A stretch of DNA of 64,000 nt from CAZQVN01 sp964596775 (GTDB lineage: Bacteria > Eisenbacteria > RBG-16-71-46 > JABDJR01 > JAWXBZ01). Every line of letters begins with the position of its first letter. Position 1 is the first letter of the stretch. Both the position numbers and the translations under genes were made by a program. The DNA is taken from assembly GCA_964596775.1 (NCBI GenBank), contig CAZQVN010000006.1, positions 62,001 through 126,000 on the forward strand, given 5' to 3'. The notes under the pieces were generated by a model, which worked only from the letters and a program-made list of their open reading frames with translations, was not told the origin of the DNA and ran no database searches. Shown piece after piece: positions 1 through 7,671 of this stretch.

Positions 1-211
1 CCCGGCGGGCGCCGCCGCGAACCTCGACGTCTTCGACATCGGCGGCCGGCGGGTGATGTCGCTGCCCGGCATCATCGCGGAGGAGGGGCCGACGCGGATC
101 ACCTGGGACGGCACCGGCGAGGCCGGCCGGGCCCTCAAGGCCGGGGTCTACTGGATCCGCGTGGGCGTGAACGAAACGTCGGAAACGACGCGGGTCGTGC
201 TTTCGGATTGA
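1..211 (+). CDS. C-terminal end of a secreted protein with FlgD/type-IX-like domain (5' partial)
   Basis: Reading from base 2, an open frame runs off the left edge and ends at the TGA at 209-211, leaving about 69 residues. The fragment has the beta-sandwich signature of FlgD-Ig / type-IX-like C-terminal domains: a hydrophobic strand (NLDVFDIGGRRV), a WDG turn (ITWDGTGEAGRALKAG), then GVYWIRV and a final strand ending RVVLSD. In FCB-group bacteria such domains sit at the end of large secreted enzymes and mediate export or surface attachment. The N-terminal catalytic part lies outside the window, so the activity cannot be named. Two other proteins here (the subtilase and the M6 protease) end in the same way. 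Confidence 0.75.
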   Translation, partial: PAGAAANLDVFDIGGRRVMSLPGIIAEEGPTRITWDGTGEAGRALKAGVYWIRVGVNETSETTRVVLSD

Positions 212-248
212 GGGCCGAACCCGGACGGAAAGCGGTACACACACAAGG

Positions 249-278
249 AAAGGGGATGGTTTGGCAACCATCCCCTTT
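249..278. terminator. Bidirectional rho-independent terminator between convergent genes
   Basis: A perfect 13-bp inverted repeat (arms 249-261 and 266-278) with a 4-base TGGC loop. The arm bases are A/T at the outside and G/C inside, giving a short run of T on the 3' side in either direction. It lies between the convergent ends of the partial secreted protein (stop at 211) and the ferredoxin gene (stop at 297), so it can end both transcripts. Confidence 0.75.
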
Positions 279-296
279 CTTCATGAAAATCGAGCG

Positions 297-608
297 CTAC
301 AGGCCGAGCGATTCCTTCTTGGCCTCGGCACCCGGCAGCGGATCCACCTTTTCCGTCACGTTTTCGAGTCCGCCCGCCGCGCACTTGTCCACGTTGATCT
401 GGATCCAGTGCTGCTGGTCGTCCGGAACGTCGTCCAGCGCGAAGATCGCCTCGACCGGACAGGCCGGCACGCAGGCGTCGCAGTCGATGCACTCGTCGGG
501 ATTGATGTAGAGCATGCGATCGTCGCCGTAGAAACAGTTGACCGGGCATACTTCGACACAATCCGTGAACTTGCAGTCTTCACAGTTGCCTGTGACTACG
601 TACGTCAT
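297..608 (-). CDS. fdxA: Ferredoxin, 7Fe/8Fe bacterial type (FdxA-like)
   Basis: A 103-residue electron carrier. The N-terminal half holds two iron-sulphur binding motifs: CEDCKFTDCVEVCPVNCF near residues 9-26 and CIDCDACVPACPVEAIF near residues 40-56, followed by an acidic and less conserved C-terminal half. This spacing, with the first cluster motif interrupted and an extra Cys in PVNC, is that of the 7Fe FdxA family, which carries a [3Fe-4S] and a [4Fe-4S] cluster. The start is ATG at 608 with a GGAGGG Shine-Dalgarno about 7 bases upstream. It is transcribed away from the adenosyltransferase gene. The electron partner is not evident; the flavoprotein-polyferredoxin fusion at 2.7-5.0 kb is a nearby candidate, which is only inference. 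Confidence 0.85.
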   Translation of the reverse strand: MTYVVTGNCEDCKFTDCVEVCPVNCFYGDDRMLYINPDECIDCDACVPACPVEAIFALDDVPDDQQHWIQINVDKCAAGGLENVTEKVDPLPGAEAKKESLGL

Positions 609-683
609 TGATCCCTCCGTGTTTAGATCGGCTGTGTCGCGCGTTCGCGGTACGCCGTGATGGTCGTCCGTTTCAGGGCGGTT

Positions 684-711
684 AGAATACAAAAATCGGG
701 GACCGGCGCAA
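684..711 (-). promoter_or_regulatory. Putative sigma-70 promoter of the ferredoxin gene
   Basis: On the minus strand a TTGCGC -35 box (706-711) and a TATTCT -10 box (684-689) are separated by 16 bases. Transcription would start near 677, giving a leader of about 70 bases before the ferredoxin ATG. Based on visual matching only. Confidence 0.35.
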
Positions 712-861
712 AGGCCCGTGTTGCCGTGCGGCCCGCCGTCTTCACCCCCGGCAATGCTTCCATAACCGAATGTAAAGCAACACATTGCGGAGAACAAGAT
801 TTTTCTGAGATGATCCGCGCCACGACGACGGCGGACGGCAACCCGAAAAGGAGATTCATCC

Positions 862-1425
862 GTGCCCAGGATCACCCGCGTGTACACGAAGACCGGCGAC
901 GACGGCGAGACCGGACTTGGCGGCGGCCAGCGCGTTGCCAAGGACTCGATCCGGATCGAAACGTACGGGACCGTCGACGAGCTGAGCTCGTTCATCGGGG
1001 TCGCGCTGGCGTCGGGGCTCACGCAACCCCTGGCGGATGCGCTGGCCGTGATCCAGAACGAGCTGTTCCATCTCGGCTCCGACCTCTGCGTTCTCGAGGA
1101 GGACAAGAAGGCGATGCCCGTTCCGGGGATCGAGAGCCGGCACGTCGAGGCCCTCGAAGCGCTGATGGACGACCTGTCGAAGGAACTCGAACCGCTGGAG
1201 AACTTCATCCTGCCCGGTGGAAGTCCTGGAGCAGCCCACCTCCATGTGGCGCGCTGCGTCTGCCGCCGGGCCGAACGGCTGGCGGTCACGCTGGGGCGGT
1301 CCGAACCGATCGGCGCCGAGATCGTCCGCTACCTGAACCGGCTCTCCGACGCGCTGTTCGTGATGGCCCGGTATGAAAACAGGATGAAGGGCGGCCGCGA
1401 CGTGCTCTGGGACAGCCGGACCTGA
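862..1425 (+). CDS. ATP:cob(I)alamin adenosyltransferase (PduO type)
   Basis: A 187-residue cytosolic enzyme that transfers the 5'-deoxyadenosyl group of ATP to cob(I)alamin, giving adenosylcobalamin. The N-terminal ATP-binding loop TKTGDDGETGL is near residues 9-19, IETYGTVDELSS follows, and the family C-terminal motif YLNRLSDALFVMARYEN is near residues 156-172, with CRRAERLAV before it. Length is normal for the PduO/MMAB family. The start is GTG at 862, preceded by AAGGAG at 846-851; no better ATG lies nearby. It stands alone, divergent from the ferredoxin gene, and no B12-dependent enzyme or B12 transport gene lies near it, so it probably serves a B12 enzyme elsewhere. Confidence 0.9.
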   Translation: MPRITRVYTKTGDDGETGLGGGQRVAKDSIRIETYGTVDELSSFIGVALASGLTQPLADALAVIQNELFHLGSDLCVLEEDKKAMPVPGIESRHVEALEALMDDLSKELEPLENFILPGGSPGAAHLHVARCVCRRAERLAVTLGRSEPIGAEIVRYLNRLSDALFVMARYENRMKGGRDVLWDSRT

Positions 1426-1518
1426 CGTGATTGCGCACCCGATTTGATCGATACGAATTGGCGTTCCATGCCGGTGGTCGCCGGGACCGAATCCCGGCTG
1501 TGAAACAGGAGGATACAC

Positions 1519-1941
1519 ATGAAGCTCAGTCACGCATTGATGATGGCGATTTCCGCGGCAGTCTTGCTTGGAGCACCGATGCGTACGGCCGGCGCATCGT
1601 CGATCGTCATGACGAAGGCCGATCTCAAGTGGAAGGACATGGGAAATGGCATAACGGCCGCGCCGGTTTCAGGCGACATGGAAAAGGGGCCGTGCCGGTT
1701 CTTCCTGAAGTATCCGGTCGGCCTGGTCACCCCGAATCACCACCACGACGCGGATCATCACGTGACCGTGATTTCGGGCACCATCACGCTGACTGTGGAT
1801 GGCAAGCATCACAAGCTGGGGCCCGGCGCCTATTTTTCCCTGACGAACAAGGCGCCGCACAGCGCGAAGGTCGAAGGGAAGGAGGATGCGGTGTTCTTCA
1901 TCCAGGCCGACGGACCCTGGAATGTCGTGATGGAGAAGTGA
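1519..1941 (+). CDS. Secreted single-domain cupin protein
   Basis: A 140-residue protein with a Sec signal peptide (basic MK, hydrophobic stretch, cleavage around residues 24-27 after TAGA) followed by one small cupin barrel. The metal-binding first motif is visible as NHHHDADHHVTVISG around residues 73-87 and the second as LGPGAYFSLTNKAPHSA around 101-117. The double-histidine motif suggests a bound metal ion. Similar periplasmic cupins (ChrR-like or DUF4437-like) are usually of unknown substrate. A Shine-Dalgarno AGGAGG lies before the ATG. A GC-rich inverted repeat follows the stop codon. The gene stands alone, so context does not help define its role. Confidence 0.7.
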   Translation: MKLSHALMMAISAAVLLGAPMRTAGASSIVMTKADLKWKDMGNGITAAPVSGDMEKGPCRFFLKYPVGLVTPNHHHDADHHVTVISGTITLTVDGKHHKLGPGAYFSLTNKAPHSAKVEGKEDAVFFIQADGPWNVVMEK

Positions 1942-1950
1942 GGATGCCCT

Positions 1951-1991
1951 GGCCGGTCCGGGCCGCGTTGCCTGCTCCGGCCGGACCGGCC
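1951..1991 (+). terminator. GC-rich hairpin after the cupin gene
   Basis: Perfect 11-bp inverted repeat (1951-1961 and 1981-1991) with a 19-base loop, ten bases after the cupin stop codon. There is no clear T run after it, so it may act as a weak terminator or an mRNA-stabilising hairpin. Its right arm is part of a 16-bp palindrome-containing sequence that recurs at 10512-10527. Confidence 0.4.
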
Positions 1992-2080
1992 CGGCAAACT
2001 TTGCGAGTACCTCCGCGATGATGCGAGGGATACGAAACCGCACCGGGGCGAGGACATCATGTAGGACGGGACCACAACAA

Positions 2081-2111
2081 GAGAGCCGCCGGCGTTTCGC
2101 CGGCGGCTCTC
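2081..2111. terminator. Strong hairpin terminator
   Basis: Perfect 14-bp inverted repeat (2081-2094 and 2098-2111) with a TTT loop, followed on the plus strand by GTTTCG and on the minus strand by TTGTTGTGG. It sits between the convergent cupin and bacilliredoxin genes, 21 bases beyond the bacilliredoxin stop codon, and can end both transcripts. Confidence 0.65.
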
Positions 2112-2132
2112 GTTTCGATCTTCGATCTGGTG

Positions 2133-2561
2133 CTACGCCTTGACCCCGCAATGCTCGTGGAACGCGGCGTTCAGCCGGTTCGCGATGTGCATCGCGTCGT
2201 TCCCCTCGATGTCGTGGCGCTCCATCATGAACACGATCTCGCCGTTCTTGAGCAGCCCCATCGACGGCGAGGACGGCATGTAGCCGGTAAAGTACTCGCG
2301 CGCCTTGTGGGTGGCCTCGACATCCTGGCCGGCAAACACGGTGACGAGCTTGTCGGGCTTCGCCTCGGATTCCATGGCCAGCGCCACGCCGGGGCGGGCC
2401 TTGCCGGCCGCGCAGCCGCAGACGGAGTTGACGACCACGAACACTGTCCCCTTGAACCCCTTGATTTCCTTGTCCACGTCCTCGGGGGTCATGGCTTCTA
2501 TGAATCCGAGCTGCTTCAGCTCGTCGCGCATCGGCTGTACGAGATAAGGATCGTAAGGCAT
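2133..2561 (-). CDS. Bacilliredoxin, BrxA/BrxB family
   Basis: A 142-residue thioredoxin-fold protein of the YphP/YqiW (BrxA/BrxB, DUF1094) family, known to remove bacillithiol from S-thiolated proteins. The characteristic CGC active-site motif is seen in VVNSVCGCAAGKARPG (near residues 46-61), and downstream conserved segments include VFAGQDVEATHKAREYF and MPSSPSMGLLKNGEIVFMM. Length and start are typical; a GGGAG Shine-Dalgarno lies about 10 bases before the ATG at 2561. Bacillithiol or a related thiol would be needed; no biosynthesis genes are in this window. It ends at a strong hairpin terminator and is probably monocistronic. Confidence 0.88.
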   Translation of the reverse strand: MPYDPYLVQPMRDELKQLGFIEAMTPEDVDKEIKGFKGTVFVVVNSVCGCAAGKARPGVALAMESEAKPDKLVTVFAGQDVEATHKAREYFTGYMPSSPSMGLLKNGEIVFMMERHDIEGNDAMHIANRLNAAFHEHCGVKA

Positions 2562-2753
2562 TGCAATATCTCCCTTTATCGGATGACTGAGAACCCGGAA
2601 GCGGTGCCGCCATCGGCACCCCGGGCGTTGGTCCGGGCATTGTAGCATGAGCCGGTGCCCTGGACGGCAGCTATCGACGCGCCTCCGGATCTGCATGTGC
2701 CGGAAACGGCGGCATCGCTGAGTGCGGCGTGCCGGCGACAACCGCCTCGCGCC

Positions 2754-5042
2754 TCACCCTTCCCGCATCGCCACCGGCGACGCCGCCAGCCGGTCGCGGG
2801 CCACCACGTTGCCGTTCCCGTCGACCTGTCCGAACGACAGCACCCCCGTCGGGCACATCTGCACGCAGGCCGAGCAGCGCACGCACTCCGGGTCCGCCAT
2901 CGGCCGCCCCTTGTTCGCGAAGTTCATGATGTCGATCCCCTGGTGGCACACCGACGTGCAGACGTTGCAGGAGATGCACTTCTTCTTGTCCGCGAGGATG
3001 CGGAAACGGCTGAACCGCGCGTAGATGTGCATCAGCGCGGCGAGCGGGCACAGGAACCGGCACCAGGTCCGGCCGGAATACCAGAAATAGGCACCGTAGC
3101 CGACGATGCCGGCCAGCGTCACGTCCACGATCCACTTGTAGGAATCCTTGAGATGCCCGAACACCCGGTCCGCCGGCGACCCCGGCCAGATCCATCCGGC
3201 GATCCGCACGAACAGCATCACGAACGCCACGGCCAGGACCCCCTGCCCGATCATGTTGAGCCGGTTCCAGCGGGCCCCGTGGGGCATCTTGTGACGGTGG
3301 GTGTCGCCGAGCGTTTCCGCGAGCGCTCCGCAGGAACAGATCCAGCCGCAGTAGGCTCCCTTGCCCCAGTAACGGATGGCCAGCGGAATGAGGACGAACG
3401 TCTGAACGGAACCGAGCGCCACCCACCACCAGAGCGGCTGGTCGGTGAAGATGTTGTAGACCATCAGCGGCCAGGCGAGGATCAGGCCGTAGGCGCGCCA
3501 GAACTCCCGGCCGTGCCCGTAGTCCACCACCGGAAACAACCCGTCGGCGAGCCCCTGCGGCAGGAAACCGTGGTAGTTCATCCAGGGGAGGAGGATTTCC
3601 GGCAGCAGGAAGAGCGGCAGAACCTGCACCGCCATCAGCGTCAGCGTCTGCGCCTTCACGTACGGCGTCTTCCGGCGGCGGATCCGCTGGACCCCGAAGA
3701 TCACGACGAGCAGCGAATAGGCCAGCGTGTACCAGAACGACGGACTCGACGCCGACTGGACCGCGATCCCGGCCAGGCCGTGCGGATCGAGCGCCAGGCC
3801 GGAGGCGAGGTCGCCGAGATTCGTCGGGAACCAGTGGTTCTCGTACCAGAGGTTTCCGAACCGGCCGCCCGACTTCCAGTTGTAGAGCCAGGTGCAGAAC
3901 GCCAGGAACAGGCCGAGCATCGCCCAGTTCTTCGGGCGCATGTCCCCGGCCACCCGGAGCCCGTTCCGCCGGAAGAACTCCAGCGGCGCCTCGCGCCCGA
4001 TCAGGAGAAACACGTTGTCGTTGGGGATCGTCACCGCGGGGCCGTCCTTCGTCACGAGATCCACGGAGTCCTCCCGGATCTCCTTGACCTCGCTCGGCAG
4101 CTTCAGCGTGATGGACCCGGGCCTGCGGCCGAGACCGGCCACCGACGCGGTCGTGACCCTCTCCGAAACGGGCTGCTCCACGGACACGTCGGCCATGGGG
4201 TCCGCGGCGAGGGCGCGGAGCTTCTCGACGTTGTCCGGCTTCGGCCGTGAGAACTCCGCCCTGCGGTAGGAGATCACGACATGGGCTCCCGCCTGGGCCA
4301 GCGCGATCGCCGCCTCGAGGGCGCTGTCGCCGCCGCCCACGACCAGCACGTTCCGTCCGGAAAAATCCATGGGGTCGTGCAGGCGGTTGGACACCTTGTC
4401 GAGGTTTTCCCCGGGAACGTTCAGACTGCGGAAGTTTCCGCTCCGGCCGATGGCCACGACGACGGCGCGGGCACGGTGCTCGGCGCCGCCGGCCAGCGTG
4501 ACCCGGATCAGCGCGCCGTCGCGACGGATCGTTTCCACCCGGCCGATCTCGGGAACGACGCCCGCCGCCTTCACCTGGGCTTCCAGTTCCTCGACGAGCG
4601 CTTCCTTGACCTGCGCGGTCACCTGGAGGTCGCCCTGCGGCGTCATCTCCCGCGGGTAGGTGTAGATCGGCTTGGCCTTCGGAAAGTTGACGATCGTCGA
4701 GAACGACTCGGTGGCCTCGAAAACCCGGAAGGTCCGCTTCCGCTTCTTCGCCTCCACCGCGGCGGCCATGCCGGCCACGCCGGCGCCGACGATCAGGATG
4801 TCGATCACGCCGTCGGAGGCCGGCGCGTTGCGGAACGCGGGATCGTCGAGGATCGTGCCGATGACCCGGGCTCCGCCGTCGAGCGAGAACTTGAGGAGCG
4901 GAATGCCGGAGAGGTCGCCGACGACGTACACGCCGTCGACGTTGGTGGAACCGTCCTCAGCGATCTCGGGAAGCTTCTCGACGGTTCCGGCCGGCCACTG
5001 CGTGTGCAGCCAGCGGGCATACCGGGCAACCACATTCGCCAT
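2754..5042 (-). CDS. Fusion of a thioredoxin-reductase-like FAD/NAD(P) domain to an NapH/CcoG-like membrane polyferredoxin
   Basis: A 762-residue protein joining a soluble flavoprotein to a membrane iron-sulphur module. Residues 35-60 carry GVYVVGDLSGIPLLKF, which resembles the second FAD-binding motif normally found near the C-terminus of thioredoxin reductases; the first Rossmann motif VGAGVAGMAAAVEA follows at about 84-97 and an NAD(P) motif VVGGGDSALEAA near 230. About six membrane segments lie in the second half, with CGWICSCGA and CRFLCPLAA loops as in NapH/NosR/CcoG proteins. The C-terminus has two 4Fe-4S motifs, CISCNVCTSVCHQG and CVRCSACVQMCPTG. The start has AAGGAG eight bases upstream. 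The likely job is electron transfer between NAD(P)H and a membrane or periplasmic acceptor; the acceptor is unknown. It follows the 169-aa gene by 12 bases. Confidence 0.8.
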   Translation of the reverse strand: MANVVARYARWLHTQWPAGTVEKLPEIAEDGSTNVDGVYVVGDLSGIPLLKFSLDGGARVIGTILDDPAFRNAPASDGVIDILIVGAGVAGMAAAVEAKKRKRTFRVFEATESFSTIVNFPKAKPIYTYPREMTPQGDLQVTAQVKEALVEELEAQVKAAGVVPEIGRVETIRRDGALIRVTLAGGAEHRARAVVVAIGRSGNFRSLNVPGENLDKVSNRLHDPMDFSGRNVLVVGGGDSALEAAIALAQAGAHVVISYRRAEFSRPKPDNVEKLRALAADPMADVSVEQPVSERVTTASVAGLGRRPGSITLKLPSEVKEIREDSVDLVTKDGPAVTIPNDNVFLLIGREAPLEFFRRNGLRVAGDMRPKNWAMLGLFLAFCTWLYNWKSGGRFGNLWYENHWFPTNLGDLASGLALDPHGLAGIAVQSASSPSFWYTLAYSLLVVIFGVQRIRRRKTPYVKAQTLTLMAVQVLPLFLLPEILLPWMNYHGFLPQGLADGLFPVVDYGHGREFWRAYGLILAWPLMVYNIFTDQPLWWWVALGSVQTFVLIPLAIRYWGKGAYCGWICSCGALAETLGDTHRHKMPHGARWNRLNMIGQGVLAVAFVMLFVRIAGWIWPGSPADRVFGHLKDSYKWIVDVTLAGIVGYGAYFWYSGRTWCRFLCPLAALMHIYARFSRFRILADKKKCISCNVCTSVCHQGIDIMNFANKGRPMADPECVRCSACVQMCPTGVLSFGQVDGNGNVVARDRLAASPVAMREG

Positions 5043-5054
5043 TCGGCGACTCCT

Positions 5055-5564
5055 TCACTGTGCCCCGGTCAGCTCCTCGTGCACGAGCCGGGCGTGCCAG
5101 GAATCCTTGAGCGGAACTTCCAGCTTTCCCGCCCGCAGATCGCCGACCCGGTTGACCATCGTGTCGAAAACGATCGTGTCCAGGCCGATCTTCCCGTCCC
5201 GGGCCAGTTCGCGGAACCCGGCGCGTCCGGTCCGTCGGATCTCTCCGCCGTCGCGAAAGTAGACGGCGTCGCCGTCCACGAACGTCACGTTCATTCCCGA
5301 CTCGAATCCGCGGACCGTCCGCACGAGACCGTCGATGGAACAGCCGGACAACGGCGTGACGGTTTCGTCGATTCCGATGAGGAGAAAGCGGTTGTCCTTC
5401 CACGCATATGCGGCGGACACCCTGTTCTTGTGGGCCTGCCAGCCGTTGATGAAGGCGGCGACGTCGCCGGACATCGCCTCGATTTCAGCGTCGGTCAAGG
5501 CCCGCGAGGCGGCAAACACGTAGAGACGGGCGCCGTCGTCGAGCTGATACAGTGGTTTCGTCAT
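5055..5564 (-). CDS. Conserved hypothetical protein co-transcribed with the flavoprotein fusion
   Basis: A 169-residue soluble protein with no signal peptide or membrane segment. It opens with YQLDDGARLYVFAASRALT and includes FINGWQAHKNRVSAAYAWKDNRFLLIGIDE and LSGCSIDGLVRTVRGFE, a pattern I associate with a small family, common in Bacteroidetes genomes, that is often mislabelled as an ABC transporter ATPase although it has no Walker motifs. The conserved GCSID stretch and the tryptophan-rich N-terminal half are the most likely functional sites. Its stop codon lies 12 bases before the fusion gene, so the two should be translated from one mRNA. Function unknown. Confidence 0.65.
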   Translation of the reverse strand: MTKPLYQLDDGARLYVFAASRALTDAEIEAMSGDVAAFINGWQAHKNRVSAAYAWKDNRFLLIGIDETVTPLSGCSIDGLVRTVRGFESGMNVTFVDGDAVYFRDGGEIRRTGRAGFRELARDGKIGLDTIVFDTMVNRVGDLRAGKLEVPLKDSWHARLVHEELTGAQ

Positions 5565-5622
5565 GGTGTGACCTCAATTTCATGGAGTCGTATCCGATTT
5601 TGAACTCTTGTGAAGTGCCCGC

Positions 5623-5651
5623 AGTATAGGGCAAACGGCCGCTGGAACGAA
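5623..5651 (-). promoter_or_regulatory. Putative promoter of the 169-aa / flavoprotein operon
   Basis: Minus-strand TATACT -10 box (5623-5628) with a weak TTCGTT -35 box (5646-5651) at 17-base spacing. It is back to back with the RNase D promoter, whose -35 starts at 5655. Confidence 0.4.
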
Positions 5652-5654
5652 AGA

Positions 5655-5683
5655 TTGTGAACATCCGCCCGGACATGTAGATT
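5655..5683 (+). promoter_or_regulatory. Putative promoter of RNase D giving a leaderless mRNA
   Basis: TTGTGA (-35, 5655-5660) and TAGATT (-10, 5678-5683) with an exact 17-base spacer. The ATG of RNase D is at 5693, so the predicted transcription start falls within a few bases of the start codon, and no Shine-Dalgarno sequence is present. Confidence 0.45.
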
Positions 5684-5692
5684 CAGCCCTTC

Positions 5693-6910
5693 ATGAATCG
5701 AATCCCGGGCTCCGCCGACCCCTCGGCGATGATCACCACCTCGGACGACCTCCGGGCGCTCGCCGACAGGATCCGCTCCGCCGGAGCGTTCGGGATCGAC
5801 ATGGAGTTCCAGCGCGAGCGGACGTATTTCGCCAAACTGTGCCTCGTACAGGTAGCCGTGCCCACCGGACCGGACTCGGAAGAACTGGCTCTCATCGATC
5901 CCTTCGAGTTCGGGAATCTCGACGTGCTGTGGGACCTCATGAGCGCCCCGGACGTCGAGGTCACGCTGCATGCCGGCAGCCAGGACATGGAGATCATGTT
6001 TCAGCAATGCGGGCGCCCCCCGGCGAACGTCTTCGACACCCAGATCGGCGCCGCGCTCATCGGATACGGCGACCAGCCCGGGTACGCCACGCTCGTCGAC
6101 CGGATCCTGTCCGTCCGCCTGTCCAAGCTGGAAACGGTCACCGACTGGGTCCGTCGCCCGTTGACGCCGGGGCAGATCGACTACGCCCTGGACGACGTCC
6201 GGTACCTGTACCCGGTGCGCCGGCACATCCGGGACCGGCTCGACGAGACGGGCCGGCTGGGATGGGCCGTCGAGGAGATGTCCCACTACGAGGACCGGGA
6301 CACCTACGAAAAGGATCCGCGGCGCCTCTACCTCCGCCTGCCCCGCACCCGCTCGCTCGGGCGGCGGAACCTGGCGATCCTCCGCGAGCTGGCCGCCTGG
6401 CGGGAGGAGGAGGCGATGAGGCGCGATGTCCCCCGCAACCGCGTGGTCGCCGACGATGTCCTCATCGAAGTGGCGAAACGCAGCCCGAAGAAGAAGTCCG
6501 ACCTCGCCATCCTGCGGGGGATGCACTCCCGGGAAATCGAACGGAGCGGGGACGGGATCCTGGCCGCGGTCCGGACCGGAGCCGGACTTCCCGAATCCGA
6601 ATGGCCCGAGCCCCCCGAGGGCGGCGGCAAGGAAGATCCGGAAGCGTCGCTGGCGGTGGACCTCATGGAGGTGCTTCTCCGCTCGCGCGCCCGGGAGAAC
6701 GGGATCGCTCCATCCTGCCTCGGAACGCGGCGCGACATCGCCGCGCTCTTCGAGGCGGTGCGGGCCGGAACGGAGAACCACGATCCAGCCGGCCTCCTGG
6801 CCGGCTGGCGGCGGGAACTGGTCGGCAACGAACTCGTGGGTGTGCTTCGCGGCGAAAGAACGCTCCACATCGATCCGCGGACCGGTCACGTGGAAATCTC
6901 GCCGCGATGA
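5693..6910 (+). CDS. rnd: Ribonuclease D
   Basis: A 405-residue 3'-5' exoribonuclease used in tRNA 3' maturation. DEDD-family exonuclease motifs are present in order: FGIDMEFQRERTYFAKL (Exo I, near residues 33-49), HAGSQDMEIM (Exo II, near 96-105) and DYALDDVRYLYPV (Exo III, near 162-174). An HRDC-like helical region follows, including RNLAILRELAAWREEEA and a second set of helices at the C-terminus. Length fits RNase D (about 370-400). The ATG at 5693 lacks a Shine-Dalgarno and lies 10 bases after a -10 box, so the transcript is probably leaderless. Its TGA overlaps the ATG of the sigma factor gene by four bases. Confidence 0.92.
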   Translation: MNRIPGSADPSAMITTSDDLRALADRIRSAGAFGIDMEFQRERTYFAKLCLVQVAVPTGPDSEELALIDPFEFGNLDVLWDLMSAPDVEVTLHAGSQDMEIMFQQCGRPPANVFDTQIGAALIGYGDQPGYATLVDRILSVRLSKLETVTDWVRRPLTPGQIDYALDDVRYLYPVRRHIRDRLDETGRLGWAVEEMSHYEDRDTYEKDPRRLYLRLPRTRSLGRRNLAILRELAAWREEEAMRRDVPRNRVVADDVLIEVAKRSPKKKSDLAILRGMHSREIERSGDGILAAVRTGAGLPESEWPEPPEGGGKEDPEASLAVDLMEVLLRSRARENGIAPSCLGTRRDIAALFEAVRAGTENHDPAGLLAGWRRELVGNELVGVLRGERTLHIDPRTGHVEISPR

Positions 6911-7671
6911 CGACGGCGTGCGCACCGGCGCCGCCGCGGATCCGGATGCCCGGGATCCGGCGCGGCTGGCCCTTTTCCGTCTTCCGGAATCCGTGGCTTC
7001 CGATTCCGCAGCGCTCATCGTTCCGCGAAAAGCAGGCCCCCCTGGTCGACGTCGACCCGGGCGGGGATCACTCCCCGCCGGCAAATCCAGGCCGTGGAGC
7101 GCAGCGCGCCGACGAGGATGACGAGCTTCTCGAACGGGTCCTCGCCGAATACCCGCACGGCTCTCTCCACTTTTCCGAGCTGATGGAAAAACACTGGAAA
7201 CGGGTCCACGCCATCTGCCAGGCGATCCTCCTCAACACCCACGACGCCGACGACGCGGCGCAGGAAACGTTCATCAAGGTCCACCGCTATCTGCTCAGCT
7301 TCCGGCGCGAGTCCCTCTTTTCCACGTGGCTGGCCCGCATCGCCCGGAACGCCGCGCTGACGATCCTGACCCGGCGCCGCAAGACCCGGTCCGTGCTGAA
7401 TCGGGTGGCCGGCGATCCGGTCCTCCTCGATCCATGGCTGCCCCGTTCCGGTGAAAAGTCCGGTCACGGGGAACCGCTGCAGAAACTGCTCGACCGGCTC
7501 AACCGGGACGACCGGCTGATGCTGATCCTGCGCGAAGTCGAAGGGATGAGCTTCCAGGAGATCGCGGCGGTCCTGGACATCAGTGAAGGGGCCGCCCGCA
7601 TGCGGGCGCTCCGCGCCCGCACGGAATTCCGGAAGCTGTCCGGCGCGGGCGCCCGGAAGGCCCGCGCATGA
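6907..7671 (+). CDS. ECF-like RNA polymerase sigma factor with N-terminal extension
   Basis: A 254-residue sigma-70 family protein. Region 2 is clear at about residues 92-160 (HFSELMEKHWKRVHAI, DADDAAQETFIKVHRYL, STWLARIARNAAL), and region 4 near 195-240 has the LDRLNRDDRLMLILREVEG / SFQEIAAVLDISEGAARM helix-turn-helix. Region 3 is absent, as in ECF factors. The ATG at 6907 forms an ATGA overlap with the RNase D stop; from it the first 80 or so residues are Pro/Arg-rich and unlike ECF factors, so a later non-ATG start is possible. The gene in turn overlaps the 93-aa gene by ATGA. A classical anti-sigma factor is not obvious; the 93-aa protein or the channel downstream could regulate it. Confidence 0.8.
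   Translation: MTTACAPAPPRIRMPGIRRGWPFSVFRNPWLPIPQRSSFREKQAPLVDVDPGGDHSPPANPGRGAQRADEDDELLERVLAEYPHGSLHFSELMEKHWKRVHAICQAILLNTHDADDAAQETFIKVHRYLLSFRRESLFSTWLARIARNAALTILTRRRKTRSVLNRVAGDPVLLDPWLPRSGEKSGHGEPLQKLLDRLNRDDRLMLILREVEGMSFQEIAAVLDISEGAARMRALRARTEFRKLSGAGARKARA

Noticed and set aside
609..861. Possible cobalamin riboswitch ahead of the cob(I)alamin adenosyltransferase gene
   Set aside because: No B12-box-like GCCACTG or the expected long multi-stem leader is visible in the 253-base divergent region; an ordinary AAGGAG ribosome site precedes the GTG.
5839..7671. A 610-residue fusion of an unknown domain with the sigma factor
   Set aside because: The first part of that frame is the shadow of RNase D (Arg/Pro-rich translation); the sigma factor starts at the ATGA overlap at 6907 or later.
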